The notes under the pieces were generated by a model, which was given only the letters and a program-made list of their open reading frames with translations, was not told the DNA's origin and ran no database searches. Shown here piece after piece: positions 30,721 to 41,689 of a stretch of DNA of 64,000 nt. Positions within the stretch are counted from its first letter, which is position 1. Every line of letters begins with the position of its first letter. The stretch comes from Acanthosepion pharaonis. Its lineage: Eukaryota; Mollusca; Cephalopoda; Sepiida; Sepiidae. The stretch covers positions 240,001 through 304,000 of the forward strand of contig CAHIKZ030002025.1 in NCBI GenBank assembly GCA_903632075.3, read 5' to 3'. A program made the translations under genes and the position numbers.

Positions 30721-32204
30721 ATGCAATATAGGTGAACGATTCAGTTAGAATAATTGAAATAATCTACAATGTATCTAAATATAAATTAGCAACATGTCAT
30801 AACAGAACATTTCATCTTAAATAAATCAACAATATTTTGCAGCTATTTTTAACAACAATTTGAAATTTTTCTTGTTAAAATGTTAAAGAATTTTAATACA
30901 TTCAACATTATGAATAAAAAATAGTGCTTTCTTTTTTTAGACTTAGCACGAGCAAAACAAATTCACAGATTTGGACAGAAATAAAAGACCCCAGAATGAC
31001 GTCAAAATCCAAAAATTTTTTCATCCTTTAATAGTCAGCTGTGCTTAGTTTAATTTGTAATGAATATGAATGTAGGTAGAAAAAGCAAATGTTGATAAGA
31101 TGGAGTTAGGATCCATCTACCCAGGTTTTTGTTGCTATCTGAGTGTCAGGATTCCAAACATTTAGCAACAACAAGAACAACTTATCCTTTAAATGAAACA
31201 TAAAAGGATTATTTTCTGGAAGAAAAGTAGAAGCAGGACATTAGTTGAAATGACATTTATATATTTTCTTTCAGAAATATACAATAGCAATAAAATGTTC
31301 AATTTTTCTTTGCAGTAAAGTTTATTTTATAAAGTAATTAAATGTTCTTAGTTCTGTGTGAAATGTGCGAACAGGCTTACTTCATGATAGTCAGCATAAT
31401 ATGTTTGTGAGTTCATAGACAAAGGCTTAGTAGGCATTTTCTGGTTACTCCCTTCTATTTTGTATGGACAAGTCTTTATTTGGCAGATGCTTGCTGTTGT
31501 ATCTCTCATTGTGTGCGTGTGTGTGGGTATGATGCGTGTACATATGTGTAGATCACACCAGTCTCCAAAATTGTTGTGAGCCTCAAGAAGCAGTATGCTT
31601 CTATTTTTATATCCATAAGGGGATTCAAAATCTAATTTCACATAGAAATGTGAACTTTTTAAATGCAAGGTTTTCAATGACTTTTAAATAATTTCACACT
31701 GGCTCATGAAAATCATTTTCTTGAATTTGTAGGAGTGGTGAAAGCGGTTATTATTGATATTTTCTAAATGCTCCCAAAATAAAACATGCTAGGTCTGCAA
31801 CTATATCCACCAAGTATTTTGCGATTATTTGCCATTGTAATAATTGTTTATCAAACCAACTCTCTGATGGGATTTTATTCATTGAAAAATATTTAAGGAT
31901 TTAATTTCTATAATAGCAAAGGTCACAAAGCACTTCCCGGGGCCACCAATCAGGGAGTAGTATTCATCCAGCCCTAGTTAATACAGCGGGATTTTCAAAT
32001 ATCCTATTTAGAATATTACTAAATTTCATTTAGTTCTTAATTGTTATGTTATATATTGTCTCAATTGTTCTTTCTGGCTTTTGTAAGATAAGTAAAAATG
32101 AAAAGAAATAAAATCCAATTAAAAGGCCAACAATATAAGATAAATTTTTCAAAAATTTAAATATGCAAAAAAGTTTCATTTAATTTTCAGTCTCATCTTC
32201 TAAA
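30721..32204. other. AT-rich region, no gene supported
   Basis: A minus-strand frame of 109 codons at 31,348-31,677 is the longest but has no recognisable domain, start context or splice structure I could defend. A short GT-rich run lies near 31,510-31,550. No repeat seen twice. Confidence 0.4.
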
Positions 32205-32212
32205 ACTGTTTA

Positions 32213-32395
32213 CGATCAATCTGCCTCCACTTCCACTCTTTTTTCACATGCCAAGCAATGAACGAGACGGTTACTGTGATTTTATTCCCATTACACCTAG
32301 TGTTTACTTTCTTGTCATGTGCTTGTAATTGGCACAAATACTGTGACTAAAAACAGAAACACTTTGTAGTTACTTGACAGAGGTATTTAGAAAGC
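32213..32395 (+). repeat. Dispersed repeat Z copy 1, upstream part of a family P copy
   Basis: Matches 34,707-34,845 (CAATCTGCCT.C.CTTC, TTTTTTCACAT, GG.GGTTACT.TGAT, AAACA.AAACACTTTG-like blocks). It runs into the family P segment at 32,365, suggesting both are one older element. Confidence 0.45.
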
Positions 32396-32570
32396 TACTT
32401 GACAAAATCATGGAAGAGGCATGGTATGTGGAACTAGAGAAATCTACCCTGGTACATGAAATAAAGGATTTGGTTCAAAATTCTAATTACCTGAAGGAGG
32501 CAGGAGCATACAAAGGTTGTGAATATGGCAATCAAGATGAAGATAGCATTCAAATAAATAATGTAAGGTG
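32365..32570 (+). mobile_element. Family P end, decayed
   Basis: GGAACTAGAGAAATCTACCC and ACCTGAAGGAGGCAGGAGCA correspond to the right arm of the 19-kb copy. The downstream half of the motif has decayed (CAAAGGTTGTGAATATGG). It ends near AAATAAATAATGTAAGG. Confidence 0.5.
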
Positions 32571-34700
32571 TTATTATTATTTTGCAAATATTTTATTATT
32601 ATTTTGCAAATGAAAGCCTCAAACAGGAATGGAAAACTCTTGCTGAACTTGTGTTAATCAAAAAGTTCTTCCATGCTTAAAACATAGTTTGATCATCCCA
32701 TGAAACCCCAAATCACATGGCATAGCCCAGATAATGTAATGAAAAAGATTAACAAAAAAGATTCAGCATCTTAGATTCATAGATTAGGTAGTTTGTGACA
32801 AATGTTAGAGTATACAATATAACAACACCAGCCAACAAAATGGCTTCTGCCCACATAAACCAAGAAAAAAAAAACATGAGTTATAACATCCAAGCCCTTA
32901 AAAACGAAATTTAGAATTCAGTAATAAACTAAATTCCAAATAGATGTCAGTAAATCAAGATCAAAACATAGAGGAATCAAATAATGTTATCATATTGTCC
33001 TAAGAAGACCGAGAAAAAAAAGATACAACCCTGGGAGGACAACCTAGAGATGAAAAGATTGATATAAGAAAGAAACAAACAGAAGAGGAGAATAAAATAA
33101 AAAGGAAAAATACCAAACAATCAATAAAAAAAAAAATTTTTAAAATAGTTAATTCTCTGAGAAATCAGTATCTCTGGAAAATTGGAAATGAAATTAGTGA
33201 AGCCAAACAACATAGACAATGTATAAAGATGTGGCAAAAAGCAAAAAACCATAATAATATCATACAATAAAAACCATCACAGAAAAAAATGTCCTTGTCT
33301 CAAAAAACACTTTCAACTCTGACCAGACTAAAATTAAGATGCCTGCAGAAATATAAAATATACCAATATTGATCCAATCATTACAAGTCCTGTCCCCAAA
33401 CATAAACAATAATGAACCTTCTGATGAGGAAAATAAGAAAGGTATTAAAAAAATAGGGAATTTTAATGCATCATCTTGCATTGAAGATAAACTTTTGAAA
33501 ATAGTTTGTTTTCTTCCCAAATTCAATAACAAGTGTCTCTATTTTATGGAAAAGGTCTGGAATTCGAAATGCATCTCAAAAAAGTGGGGTTTATGCCTCA
33601 AGGCCTTCACACATACAGAGGTATCACAATTTGATCCATCATAGTGATGGAGTAATGAACATTATATTAACTAGGTTCTCATCGTTTTATGAAAACCAAT
33701 CCCTCACAACTGAGTTTGGTTTTCATTCTGGTAAGGGATGCAGTAATGGTGTAGGGATTGTCTCCCTTCCATTGAGATAGTCACAAGAGCCTCATGAGGG
33801 CCAGTGAGTGACAAAGGGAAATTGCGATATAGACCCTGCAAAGAAGGATGTTCCAAGCCCACAACAGTAGATCTTACAGAAAAATCACATGGCCTCACCA
33901 GGTTCAAAGAGAAAAAAAAATGTAACTCCTGTTTTTTCTTCAGGAAATATTACAAATAAGGCTTCCCCTTTTTTTTACACACTGTTTGTTGCTGCATACA
34001 TGTTATAATTTCTCTGCGTTACACATGTGTATATATGTATATAAAGTTTTGTGTATATCTTAGTTATATAAAAGTCTCTCTCTGAACAAAACATGCTTGT
34101 CATTCCTTTTCCTTTCATTTATTCTGTTCTTGTCTATGAACTATGGTTTTATTATATCTTGCATATAATAATGCCCATAATGGGGAAAATGTACATGTGA
34201 AAATAAACAATTTTCCCATAGGTCTGTCTTGTTATAACAGCATATACCTCATCAAACAACTAAGAAATTGCTTACTTCTCTAATAGAAAACTGCATACCT
34301 GGTTTGCCAACCTCACAGCAGCATTTGACCCCACCAATAGAGACTTCTGCTTCTCATCCATTTGAAATTGGCTTCCAAGCTCTGAATCCACTGAATTCAT
34401 TGATTTAATAGTGGAACTATTAATCTACAAAATCATACATATCTGGCACAGACCCCAATACAGAAACATCAGGAATATGACAAAGAGGAAATCAGAGCCC
34501 TAGTCTATTTAATCTCTTCTTAGACTATGCCTTACACATTTACAAACATAGACGTGAAATGGATACTGACCATTTAAACATTCCTACTACATAATCGTAG
34601 TAGTATAAACTAGCATGTACTAAATGCTAAATTTCATTAATTCAAGTTTCCCTTGGTTCAACATGGTGATTTGAATCTAATAGTTTAATTTTATTTTAAG
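32571..34700. other. A-rich region, no gene supported
   Basis: Frames of up to about 91 codons (33,369-33,644 plus; 33,260-33,532 minus) overlap each other and match nothing I recognise. 33,700-33,900 and 34,300-34,480 are less AT-rich and might be decayed transposon coding, but I could not place them. Confidence 0.35.
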
Positions 34701-34706
34701 TATGAG

Positions 34707-34845
34707 CAATCTGCCTTCTCTTCAACAGTTTTTTCACATTGCAAATGATAAACAAGGAGGTTACTATGATCTTTGCATTACAGGCAGTTTTACTTTATTA
34801 TAACAAAAAACTAGAAACTCTTTGACTATTATGGGATATTCAAGC
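34707..34845 (+). repeat. Dispersed repeat Z copy 2
   Basis: Homologous to 32,213-32,395 as described there; it is cut off by a (TA)n tract at 34,850-34,874. Confidence 0.4.
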
Positions 34846-35011
34846 AAATATATATATATATATATATATATATAATCTTCGGGTGGTGTTTTCAAGCAAT
34901 AGCTGAAGAATGCTGCTGACATGAAACTCAGCATAAATTTTATCTCCATTATTTTACATCAAGCACTTTCATTACCACCAGCACACTTTGTGTAATAATT
35001 TATACTTTTAC

Positions 35012-35043
<32 letters not shown>

Positions 35044-35044
35044 T
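34846..35044. repeat. (TA)n and TATATG(TG)n microsatellites
   Basis: TA at 34,850-34,874 and a TA/TG compound at 35,012-35,043. Confidence 0.85.
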
Positions 35045-35109
35045 ATTATTTTTGTCAACCAGCAAGAGCTATAATAAGTTTTGCTTAAAGGTATAATTTG
35101 GCCTTGTCT

Positions 35110-35212
35110 GACAGATTGGTTCTTTGTAGCTTAGTTGGTCAAAGCATACCAGCTGTAACAGTAGTTCCTTCTGCTCACAGAGATGCATGTTCATATCCTG
35201 ACAGAGACCATA
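35110..35212 (+). mobile_element. tRNA-derived SINE or tRNA pseudogene
   Basis: TAGCTTAGTTGGTCAAAGCA (35,128-35,147) is a good D-arm/A box, and TGTTCATATCCTGA (35,188-35,201) a B-box-like T-arm. The region between is too long for a normal anticodon and variable arm, and the acceptor ends pair poorly, so a working tRNA is unlikely. Confidence 0.45.
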
Positions 35213-35340
35213 AATTTTTCTTATAATAAGGATTCTTAAACATTCAGGCCTGTAGACGAAAATAAATAAATATACTATTTAATAAATAAATGGAGCATCT
35301 ACTCGAATATGAGCATCCACTAAAAATAACCTTTAAAATG

Positions 35341-35342
<2 letters not shown>

Positions 35343-35394
<52 letters not shown>
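35343..35394. repeat. (TA)n microsatellite followed by CACATA units
   Basis: About 26 TA units, then short CACATACACATA repeats to about 35,418. Confidence 0.9.
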
Positions 35395-35400
<6 letters not shown>

Positions 35401-35592
35401 CACATACACATATACATAGTGCGATGGATAAATTGTCGTCTGCATTATGCAAAATGGAAATAATGCTGACATTTCATTTTAACAGATATATTTACCAAAA
35501 TTACACAAGAATTTCTTGAAATAATAAAGAATAGACTTATTTAATAAAATTGCTATTACCTTCAACCAGACAACTTTGGAATCTCTTGCATT

Positions 35593-35597
<5 letters not shown>

Positions 35598-35655
<58 letters not shown>
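35598..35655. repeat. (TA)n microsatellite
   Basis: About 28 TA units abutting the F3 foldback. Confidence 0.9.
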
Positions 35656-35658
<3 letters not shown>

Positions 35659-35810
35659 GTTGGATTGATGTGAGTTTTGTGACCCTGGGTTTCACCCTAT
35701 TTGTCTGACAATCACAAATAACGTGAAACCCAGGGTCACAAACTCACATCAATCCAAATAAATATGTTAGCTCTATCACTGATATTGAGTGATTTCCAAT
35801 AAGTACTGTA
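35655..35810 (+). mobile_element. Foldback element F3, near-perfect arms, F1-like tail
   Basis: Arm 1 (35,660-35,695, beginning TTGGATTGATGTGAGTTTTG) and arm 2 (35,723-35,757) are inverse copies with one single-base difference in length. A non-palindromic tail follows, CTCTATCACTGATATTGAGT (35,771-35,790), that resembles the F1 tail (CTATCTCTGATATTGAGC). Arm sequences of F1 and F3 are unrelated. Non-coding. Confidence 0.7.
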
Positions 35811-35904
35811 CATATATAATATATAAATAGTATATATAAAAATTACACAAACACACACATATATATATATTTATATACATCCACATTTTAAATATATATA
35901 TATA

Positions 35905-36115
35905 TATAAAAATGAACATTGAAAACAAAACTTGTAGGCGACAGGCTGTTTCATGCTAGACACAATTTTCAGGCTGCCTGACGATTGTGTCTAGCATGAA
36001 TCAGCCTCTGAATGTTGACTTCAATGTTCACTTTTGTATTTATATTTACATATGCTCTATCTCTGATACTGAGCACTTTATCCCATAAATATAGCACACC
36101 TTAAGACTATATTTC

Positions 36116-36120
<5 letters not shown>
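35905..36120 (+). mobile_element. Foldback element, family F1 copy 3
   Basis: Arms around 35,911-35,965 and 35,985-36,034 include GGCGACAGGCTGTTTCATGC and GTTGACTTCAATGTTCACTT. The loop is itself palindromic (GTCTAGCATGAA/TTCATGCTAGAC). The tail reads GCTCTATCTCTGATACTGAG at 36,054-36,073 and CCCATAAATATAGCACACC. The F1 tail can form a short TGCTC...GAGCA hairpin here. Flanked by (TA)n at both ends. Confidence 0.7.
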
Positions 36121-36153
<33 letters not shown>

Positions 36154-36244
36154 TATATGTGCAGTACTAACAGACGCTTAATGTGGATAGATATTATAAC
36201 AGATAGTGTTTACCTCGAAACTTAGTATCTGTTTTTCATTTGGC

Positions 36245-36280
<36 letters not shown>
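36119..36280. repeat. (TA)n tracts
   Basis: TA runs at 36,119-36,150 and 36,247-36,280. Confidence 0.9.
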
Positions 36281-36283
<3 letters not shown>

Positions 36284-36384
36284 CCTTGTAGACATTTCTG
36301 TTGGAGTATACAGCCACAGCAACACCATGCTCGAAGTTGCAGCTGTTGCTTCTGTTATACAAAGTTTTTTAGATTGTTGAAATT

Positions 36385-36750
36385 GCTAGCATCATGACCA
36401 AGTGGTTTAGAATTCACAGTTGTCCTTATCTTAGATCAGTTACCAAGTAATGCTAGAGATCAGAGTTTGACAGCATCATCTCCATCCAGAAAATTACAGA
36501 GCACCTATTGTTTTCCCAACACATTTCTGGCAGTCTGAACCTGTAGCCTCATTGGGTTTCCTCCACAGACAATCTCCGTCATCTAAATGAAAAGGGTTTG
36601 CTGCTTAGAGGGTTTTCAATGCATATGTATCTGGCATATAAAGGTGTAGCATCTGCTATATACCAAAAATTACAGATCACCTATTGTTTACTTGACACCT
36701 TGTAAGAAAGCTGAATCCATAACCTCATTCGATTTCCTCCTTTAATCATC
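36385..36750 (+). mobile_element. tRNA-derived SINE with internal duplication
   Basis: ATGACCAAGTGGTTTAGAAT (36,394-36,413) resembles an A box and CAGAGTTTGACAGCATC (36,461-36,477) a B box. Downstream, a segment of about 70 bp is present twice (36,495-36,565 and 36,667-36,740), each with CACCTATTGTTT and ending GATTTCCTCC or GGTTTCCTCC. This fits a tRNA head and a duplicated body. Confidence 0.5.
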
Positions 36751-37489
36751 TAAATTAAAAATTTTAAATTCTGAGTTGGTTATGGGTGAATAAAGTTCAG
36801 TTCTTCTGCTTGTTTAGTTTTGAGTTTTTGGAAGTTCTTATGTTGGAATACTTGTCATTTTTTTTTACAAAAAATTCAAAAAGAAACAATTTAAATTTAA
36901 TTAATTTAAAATAACATATTTCTTTTGTTACAATGCACAATCAAGAAAAGTAAGAATGTAAAAGACAAAAAATAGGACACATTTTTTTAGCCAAAAGTTT
37001 GTAAACTCACAAGAAGACAATTGTAATCATCTGTGGAATGTCACAGACATTAAGTAACAACATTATGAACAAAACATCAATGATGAAATATCTAATCAAG
37101 ATCTTGAAAAATAAATATTTCTGTTTGATGAAAAAAATAACTGCCATAGCAATAAAGATATGAAAAAATAAAACATTTTGATCAAGTAAGAAATGTTATT
37201 CTAAACATTTTCCATTCTATGATAATTTCAATACACCTCTGTCATATTACAAATAATAAACAACCTTAAGAGAAGATAATTTAATTTTTGTCAACTAAAT
37301 GTTTCTAGTTTGCAAGTTTAAGTTATATCTCTTGCAGCAATTCCTCTTTGTTTTAATTAGAAATATTGAAACCAACCAAAAACAAAGAATAAAGAATACT
37401 TTTATAAGTTCTGTATTGCACATTTTCAACTGTCATTAAGTGGAGCAATTACATTGAATCAATTGCTCGGTTTGCTTCTAAGAATATTG
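36751..37489. other. AT-rich region, no gene supported
   Basis: No repeat or coding family recognised. Confidence 0.35.
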
Positions 37490-38085
37490 ATTCACTGTAT
37501 TGCGCCAGACAGTTTTTCTTGTCAGAATCCATTTTACACATTTGTTAATCTACCATTCTTTCTTGTATTGAATTTTATGCCATATCTGGTCTGGTGCTCT
37601 GGTCATATATCTCAAGATTCTTGACAAAATCAAAATCAGGGTCTGTAATTTTATCAGTTCTAACCTGGCATCTTAACTTCTGTCAGTTTCCCACTGCATT
37701 GATATGGCTTTGCACTGTCTTTCCTGTATATATATATTCATGGCAATTGCTTTAAGGAGCTCTCCTCCTTGACTACAAGCATAATACTAGATTGGCAATT
37801 AGGTCTCATTATTGTACTGTTGAAATAGCTAAATGTAGCCATAATGTCTATTCTAATAGTTCCTTTTCTTCTCACTTTTAGAACTCTCTTCTGATTTCTT
37901 GTTTCTCTGCCACCTACAATCTTCAAAAAATTTAAACATTAACTGCTATCTTTTGTCTTCCTGATTGCTGTTCTTTTATTGTCCTATCTCCTTAAAGGCT
38001 TCTTATTCTCTCCACTTCCAGTAATCCGTTATGTTTTCATGGCATTATCAACTTGCTTGAGGTGAAATGATTAAAAAAAATCTAT
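37490..38085 (+). mobile_element. LINE 3' end (jockey/CR1-like), longer copy
   Basis: Reads CARQFFLSESILHICKSTIL, then NTRLAIRSHYCTVEIAKCSH, VYSNSSF, NSLLISCFSATYNLQKI, then the 3' UTR (TTGCTTGAGGTGAAATGATT) and an A-run at about 38,074-38,081. Same family and orientation as 38,968-39,562. Many stops. Confidence 0.7.
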
Positions 38086-38454
38086 ATATGAAAATTCAAA
38101 TTTTATAATTAATTTTAAAGAAAGACATCATTTCATGGTTAAATTAAAATTGCTTAGCTCAAGTATTACTAATTGACCATCCCTTCCAGTCGACCAGCTT
38201 GGAAATGTTAGGGGTTAATTTAATATTACCTCTTTTATCAACAGGATACCTGAAATGCACAATTCCAATATGATTAAAAACTTTGATAATGACTGAGTAC
38301 ATAGAACAAATCTGATTAAGGTATATGATCACTTGCCGTTTTGATATATTTTTTTATTGACACTCTGTATGTTCCTCTGGCTCACCAATATGGCAGAATA
38401 ACAAGTTAACAAGGGAAAATATTGGAATGTTTGGAATATTATCACAATGCTGTG
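38086..38454. other. No feature seen
   Basis: AT-rich, non-coding. Confidence 0.3.
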
Positions 38455-38975
38455 GAACTTTACTTTTTTCAATTTGTGGGGGATTCACTCACATCACAGC
38501 AGCAGAAATTAGATTTGTGTTCACGGAGATAAAAGCATACTTGACTGAAAATAAAACATGCACAAATAACAGGAAAATCATGGTAAATTCATATAATCTA
38601 TTTATATTTTTGTGTGTATTGGGGTGTGTACTTTTGAGGTTACAATTGTTTTATGGAACATGTGATAAAAGGGAGAAATTTATTCCATAGTATTACAAGT
38701 TATATCACAGTATAGAAAAAATAATAACATGTTACCTGTAGCAAGGCTTGTGGCAAAGAGATTGAATTTAAAGTCATTTGGTAGGATGTCCATATTTCCA
38801 GCAGGAAGAATTTTTGTTGCATGCTGGGAATATTTTTTTAATTTTAATTTTTATTTATTTTATACAACATTTTTATGTTATTGTTTTATTTTATTTTATT
38901 TATAATTTCCATTATTATTATTATTATCTTATATATTTATTTTTATTTATAATAATAATAATAACAATCGATCCT
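38455..38975 (+). repeat. Dispersed repeat family Y, copy 2
   Basis: Reverse-complement homolog of 26,455-27,010. The last part (38,780-38,965: GGATGTCCATATTTCCAGCA, TTGTTGCATGCTGGGAATAT, then TTTATTTTATTTTATTTATA) recurs at 39,605-39,790. An 87-codon frame at 38,427-38,690 has hydrophobic stretches but overlaps the repeat and is not conserved in copy 1 as far as I can see. Confidence 0.65.
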
Positions 38976-39562
38976 CCAGATCTACAAATCAACAATTCGC
39001 CCTTGCATGGAGAATTGCTGCCATATATGGTCTGGAGCCCCTTCTGTTTGCCTCAGGGTTCTTGATAGGCTCCAGAGGTGGATATGCAATATAATTGACC
39101 CTGCTCTGGCATCTTGTCTACAGTCACTTTCTCACAGATGCACCGTTGCTTCTCTTTGTCTGTTTTACAAATACTTTCATGGCAATTGCTCCGAGGAGCT
39201 GTATTTGCTAGTTCCCAGACTTCATGAGTTCAAGCACCCTACAAGGCTGGCATCCCGCTCTCACCCCTTCACTGTCGAAACTCCTAAATGTAGCCATCTC
39301 TTCTACTCCAATAACTTCATGTCTCGCACCTCTCGCCTCTGGAACTCCCTTCCCTATTCCTGTTTCCCTGAGAGCTATAATCTCCAACTATTCAAATGTA
39401 ATGTCAATCGCCATCTCCAGTTGCCTTGATCTATCCACTACCCTTCTCCTCATCCTTTCTTCTATCACTCCTATCTGATCTTGCTCCAAATTTTCTGTAA
39501 CCCTTTGTGTCTTTGTGGCTTCCCGGCTTGCTTGGGGTGAAATGCTTAAAAAAAAAAAAAAT
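38968..39562 (+). mobile_element. LINE 3' end (jockey/CR1-like), best-preserved copy
   Basis: An open frame from about 38,974 to the stop at 39,427 encodes the C-terminal part of a non-LTR reverse transcriptase: LQIYKSTIRPCMENCCHIWS, VLDRLQRWICNIIDPALA, LCLFYKYFHGNCSEEL, PTRLASRSHPFTVETPKCSH, SRLWNSLPYSCFP, NVNRHLQLP. This region lies downstream of the catalytic palm, so it has no activity alone. The 3' UTR (CTTTGTGGCTTCCCGGCTTG, CTTGGGGTGAAATGC) ends in an A-run at 39,547-39,560. Family Y DNA lies on both sides, so this LINE probably inserted into or beside it. Confidence 0.85.
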
Positions 39563-39596
39563 TATAATATCCCTGGTGAAGTGACTGATTTTAATG

Positions 39597-39779
39597 GCTT
39601 TTTGCCAGGATGTCCGTATTTTTGGCAGGAACAGTTTTGTTGCATGCTGGGAGTATTTTTATTATCTTTTTTTATTTAATTTATTTTAAACAATGTTTAA
39701 ATATTATTGTTTTATTTTATTTTATTTATAATTTTCATTATTATTATTTTATATTTTATTTTTATTTATTTATAATAAA

Positions 39780-39822
<43 letters not shown>

Positions 39823-39840
39823 TCCTTACAAACTAATTCA
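39597..39840 (+). repeat. Dispersed repeat family Y, partial copy 3, with (AAT)n
   Basis: Repeats 38,780-38,965 (GGATGTCCGTATTTTTGGCA, TTGTTGCATGCTGGGAGTAT, then the TTTATTTTA run) and ends in an (AAT)n microsatellite of about 45 bp at 39,778-39,822. Confidence 0.65.
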
Positions 39841-40010
39841 GGTAGTGTCAAAAGAAATATGGGAGAATAAAAACAAGATCTTGAGTATAAGTAGGAAAGA
39901 TGACTATTAACAATTGACATAAGTACATTATATAATGTTCAAGGAAGCATTCATGCAGGAATTTATTCCACAAAGTAGCAGTTCTCATTAAAAAAATGTC
40001 AAACTCAATC
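39841..40010. other. No feature seen
   Basis: AT-rich, non-coding. Confidence 0.3.
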
Positions 40011-40015
40011 ATTAC

Positions 40016-40480
40016 AATACAGGGGAAATGTTGATGTTTCAACTCTGTGGATGTAGCATGGCAACTCCTCCCTGTAAAGATCTGAAATGATGGAACAAAT
40101 GAATAGAGCTTATCTGTCTATATTTCTGAGATGAGGAAATATAACTATTTACAATATTTATTTTGTTGACAATACAGAGGAAATGTTGCTGTTTCAACTC
40201 TGTGGATGTAGCATGGCAACTCCTACCTGAATAGAGCTTATCTGTCTATATTTCTGAGATGAGGAAATATAACTATTTACTTTGTTGACATATTCCCAAC
40301 GTTTCGGTCACTGTATGCTCCAGCCTTCTTCAGGTTACTGGAATTTCAAACCAAACATTTTATTTCATCCATTGATTGTTCTATTTCTACATGCCATACC
40401 TCTTCCAGATATCTCAGTTATCCAGTTTCAGTTATTTCCATTTCAGTAACTCAACTCTCCAATATTTTGTTCACCTCTGC
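40016..40480 (-). mobile_element. Family P end with tandem duplication, minus strand
   Basis: A segment of about 155 bp occurs twice in tandem (40,018-40,170 and 40,173-40,290), each with CTCTGTGGATGTAGCATGGC and TCTGTCTATATTTCTGAGAT. The second copy continues to the family motif on the minus strand, CTGAAGAAGGCTGGAGCATA then CAGTGACCGAAACGTTG (40,297-40,333), and to further decayed family sequence up to about 40,480. Confidence 0.6.
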
Positions 40481-40489
40481 TGTGGCCAG

Positions 40490-40605
40490 GTCTGACTCTT
40501 GTAAAGATAAAGCATGGTAGAAAAAGTCAGGTACTTCTGGAAGTGGTAAAATGTGGTGTTTTTTTAAGTGTTACAAAATCCTATTCTAGTGTAACACACA
40601 ACTTT
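40490..40605 (+). repeat. Direct repeat pair D, left copy
   Basis: GTCTGACTCTTGTAAAGATA then AAGCATGG and AATCCTATTCTAGTGTAAC. Matches 41,214-41,328; 725 bp apart. Could be ends of a small LTR-type element or a local duplication; no TG...CA ends confirmed. Confidence 0.55.
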
Positions 40606-40869
40606 TTGGGTCAATTGGATTACTTCATCCAATGCTTTTATCAGCTAGGTAATGCGTCCTTCGGGACAGAGCTTATCTGAACATTAGCCAAGGAAATAGC
40701 AATAGGGTAGTGAGAGCCTTAGTTGCAAAGGTCTGAACTAGTGGAACTAATAAATAAGAGTTTATCTGAACATTTTTAATAGAAACAATTATTGATTGAT
40801 TGATTTGTTATCCACATATTAAAGATTTTAAGAATTATTCGTGGGGGGATAATACTTATTTAGCAATAC

Positions 40870-41060
40870 AAGTCTCATTAATTAACCCATAGCTGGGGGA
40901 GAGGAAGTTAATTCCTACCTATCCCAAGGGTATATGGGAGTAAGTAAATATAACAAACCAGACTGGAATTGGAACTTGGCTCTCCAATTAACAATACCAA
41001 GCCATTATCCATTAAACCCTCTGCACTACCATGCTTATGACACCTGGTATTCACAAGTAG
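40870..41060 (-). mobile_element. tRNA-derived SINE
   Basis: On the minus strand GTGCAGAGGGTTTAATGGAT is A-box-like (about 41,010-41,029) and AGTTCCAATTCCAG B-box-like (40,963-40,976). The 45-50 bp spacing and tRNA-like AATGGATAA stretch recall the tRNA-Arg-derived heads known from cephalopod SINEs. It lies between the two copies of repeat D. Confidence 0.5.
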
Positions 41061-41213
41061 TTACCTATCTACGCACTGACCAGGCTTGATGTTGTTTAAC
41101 TTTGGCTGTAGAGAGGAAAATAAATCATTTCCTACAAGACCAAGTAGACAAATTTGGAAAGGGGGATTGAGCAACTGTGATTCAGATGTGGCAGCAATTC
41201 ACCATTTTTGGTC

Positions 41214-41328
41214 TAGTCTGACTCTTGTAAAGATAAAGCATGGCAGAAGGAGTCGGGGAATTCCTGATGTGGTAGAATCAGGTGTTTTTCAAGAGTTAAA
41301 AAAATCCTATTCTAGTGTAACTTGAGCT
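41214..41328 (+). repeat. Direct repeat pair D, right copy
   Basis: As for the left copy: GTCTGACTCTTGTAAAGATA, AAAGCATGGCAGAAGGAGTC, AATCCTATTCTAGTGTAAC. Confidence 0.55.
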
Positions 41329-41689
41329 GGGCTTAAACAAATTGTTCTCACAACTCTAAAATGTTTTTCCTAACTCATGACCTCAAGATTCCACTTCATA
41401 TTAGCCACTCCTAAATTATTCAACACAGAGGCATTACTTTCACACACCTTTTGCGTTCACGAAAGACAGTTTCATTTCCTCAACTCTGATCTTAACCATA
41501 AGCACCTAAGTACCTAAAGTAAGTGATCAGTAGGCGAGGAGAAAAGGACATCACTGTAAACACTCATCCTTCATTTCATTGATAAACCAATTTGCATCAG
41601 TAAGATAAAAAAAAAAACCTGTAATGGTTCTTCTTATCATGCAACATGGCAACATTGCTATGGGCATAAGAGGCTTCTGCTTCTCATTC
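41329..41689. other. No gene supported
   Basis: Non-coding sequence. Confidence 0.35.

Noticed and set aside
31348..31677. 109-codon minus-strand open frame as a gene
   Set aside because: No domain, repeat relation or splice context; composition fits random AT-rich DNA, and one long frame in 64 kb is expected by chance.
33260..33644. Overlapping frames of about 90 codons on both strands
   Set aside because: Both strands open over the same bases, low complexity and no recognisable family.
35110..35212. Functional tRNA gene
   Set aside because: The A-box and B-box are fair, but the middle is too long and the acceptor ends pair poorly; a SINE or pseudogene fits better.
38427..38690. 87-codon frame with hydrophobic stretches as a membrane protein
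   Set aside because: It overlaps dispersed repeat Y, and the other copy at 26.5-27.0 kb does not appear to keep the frame.
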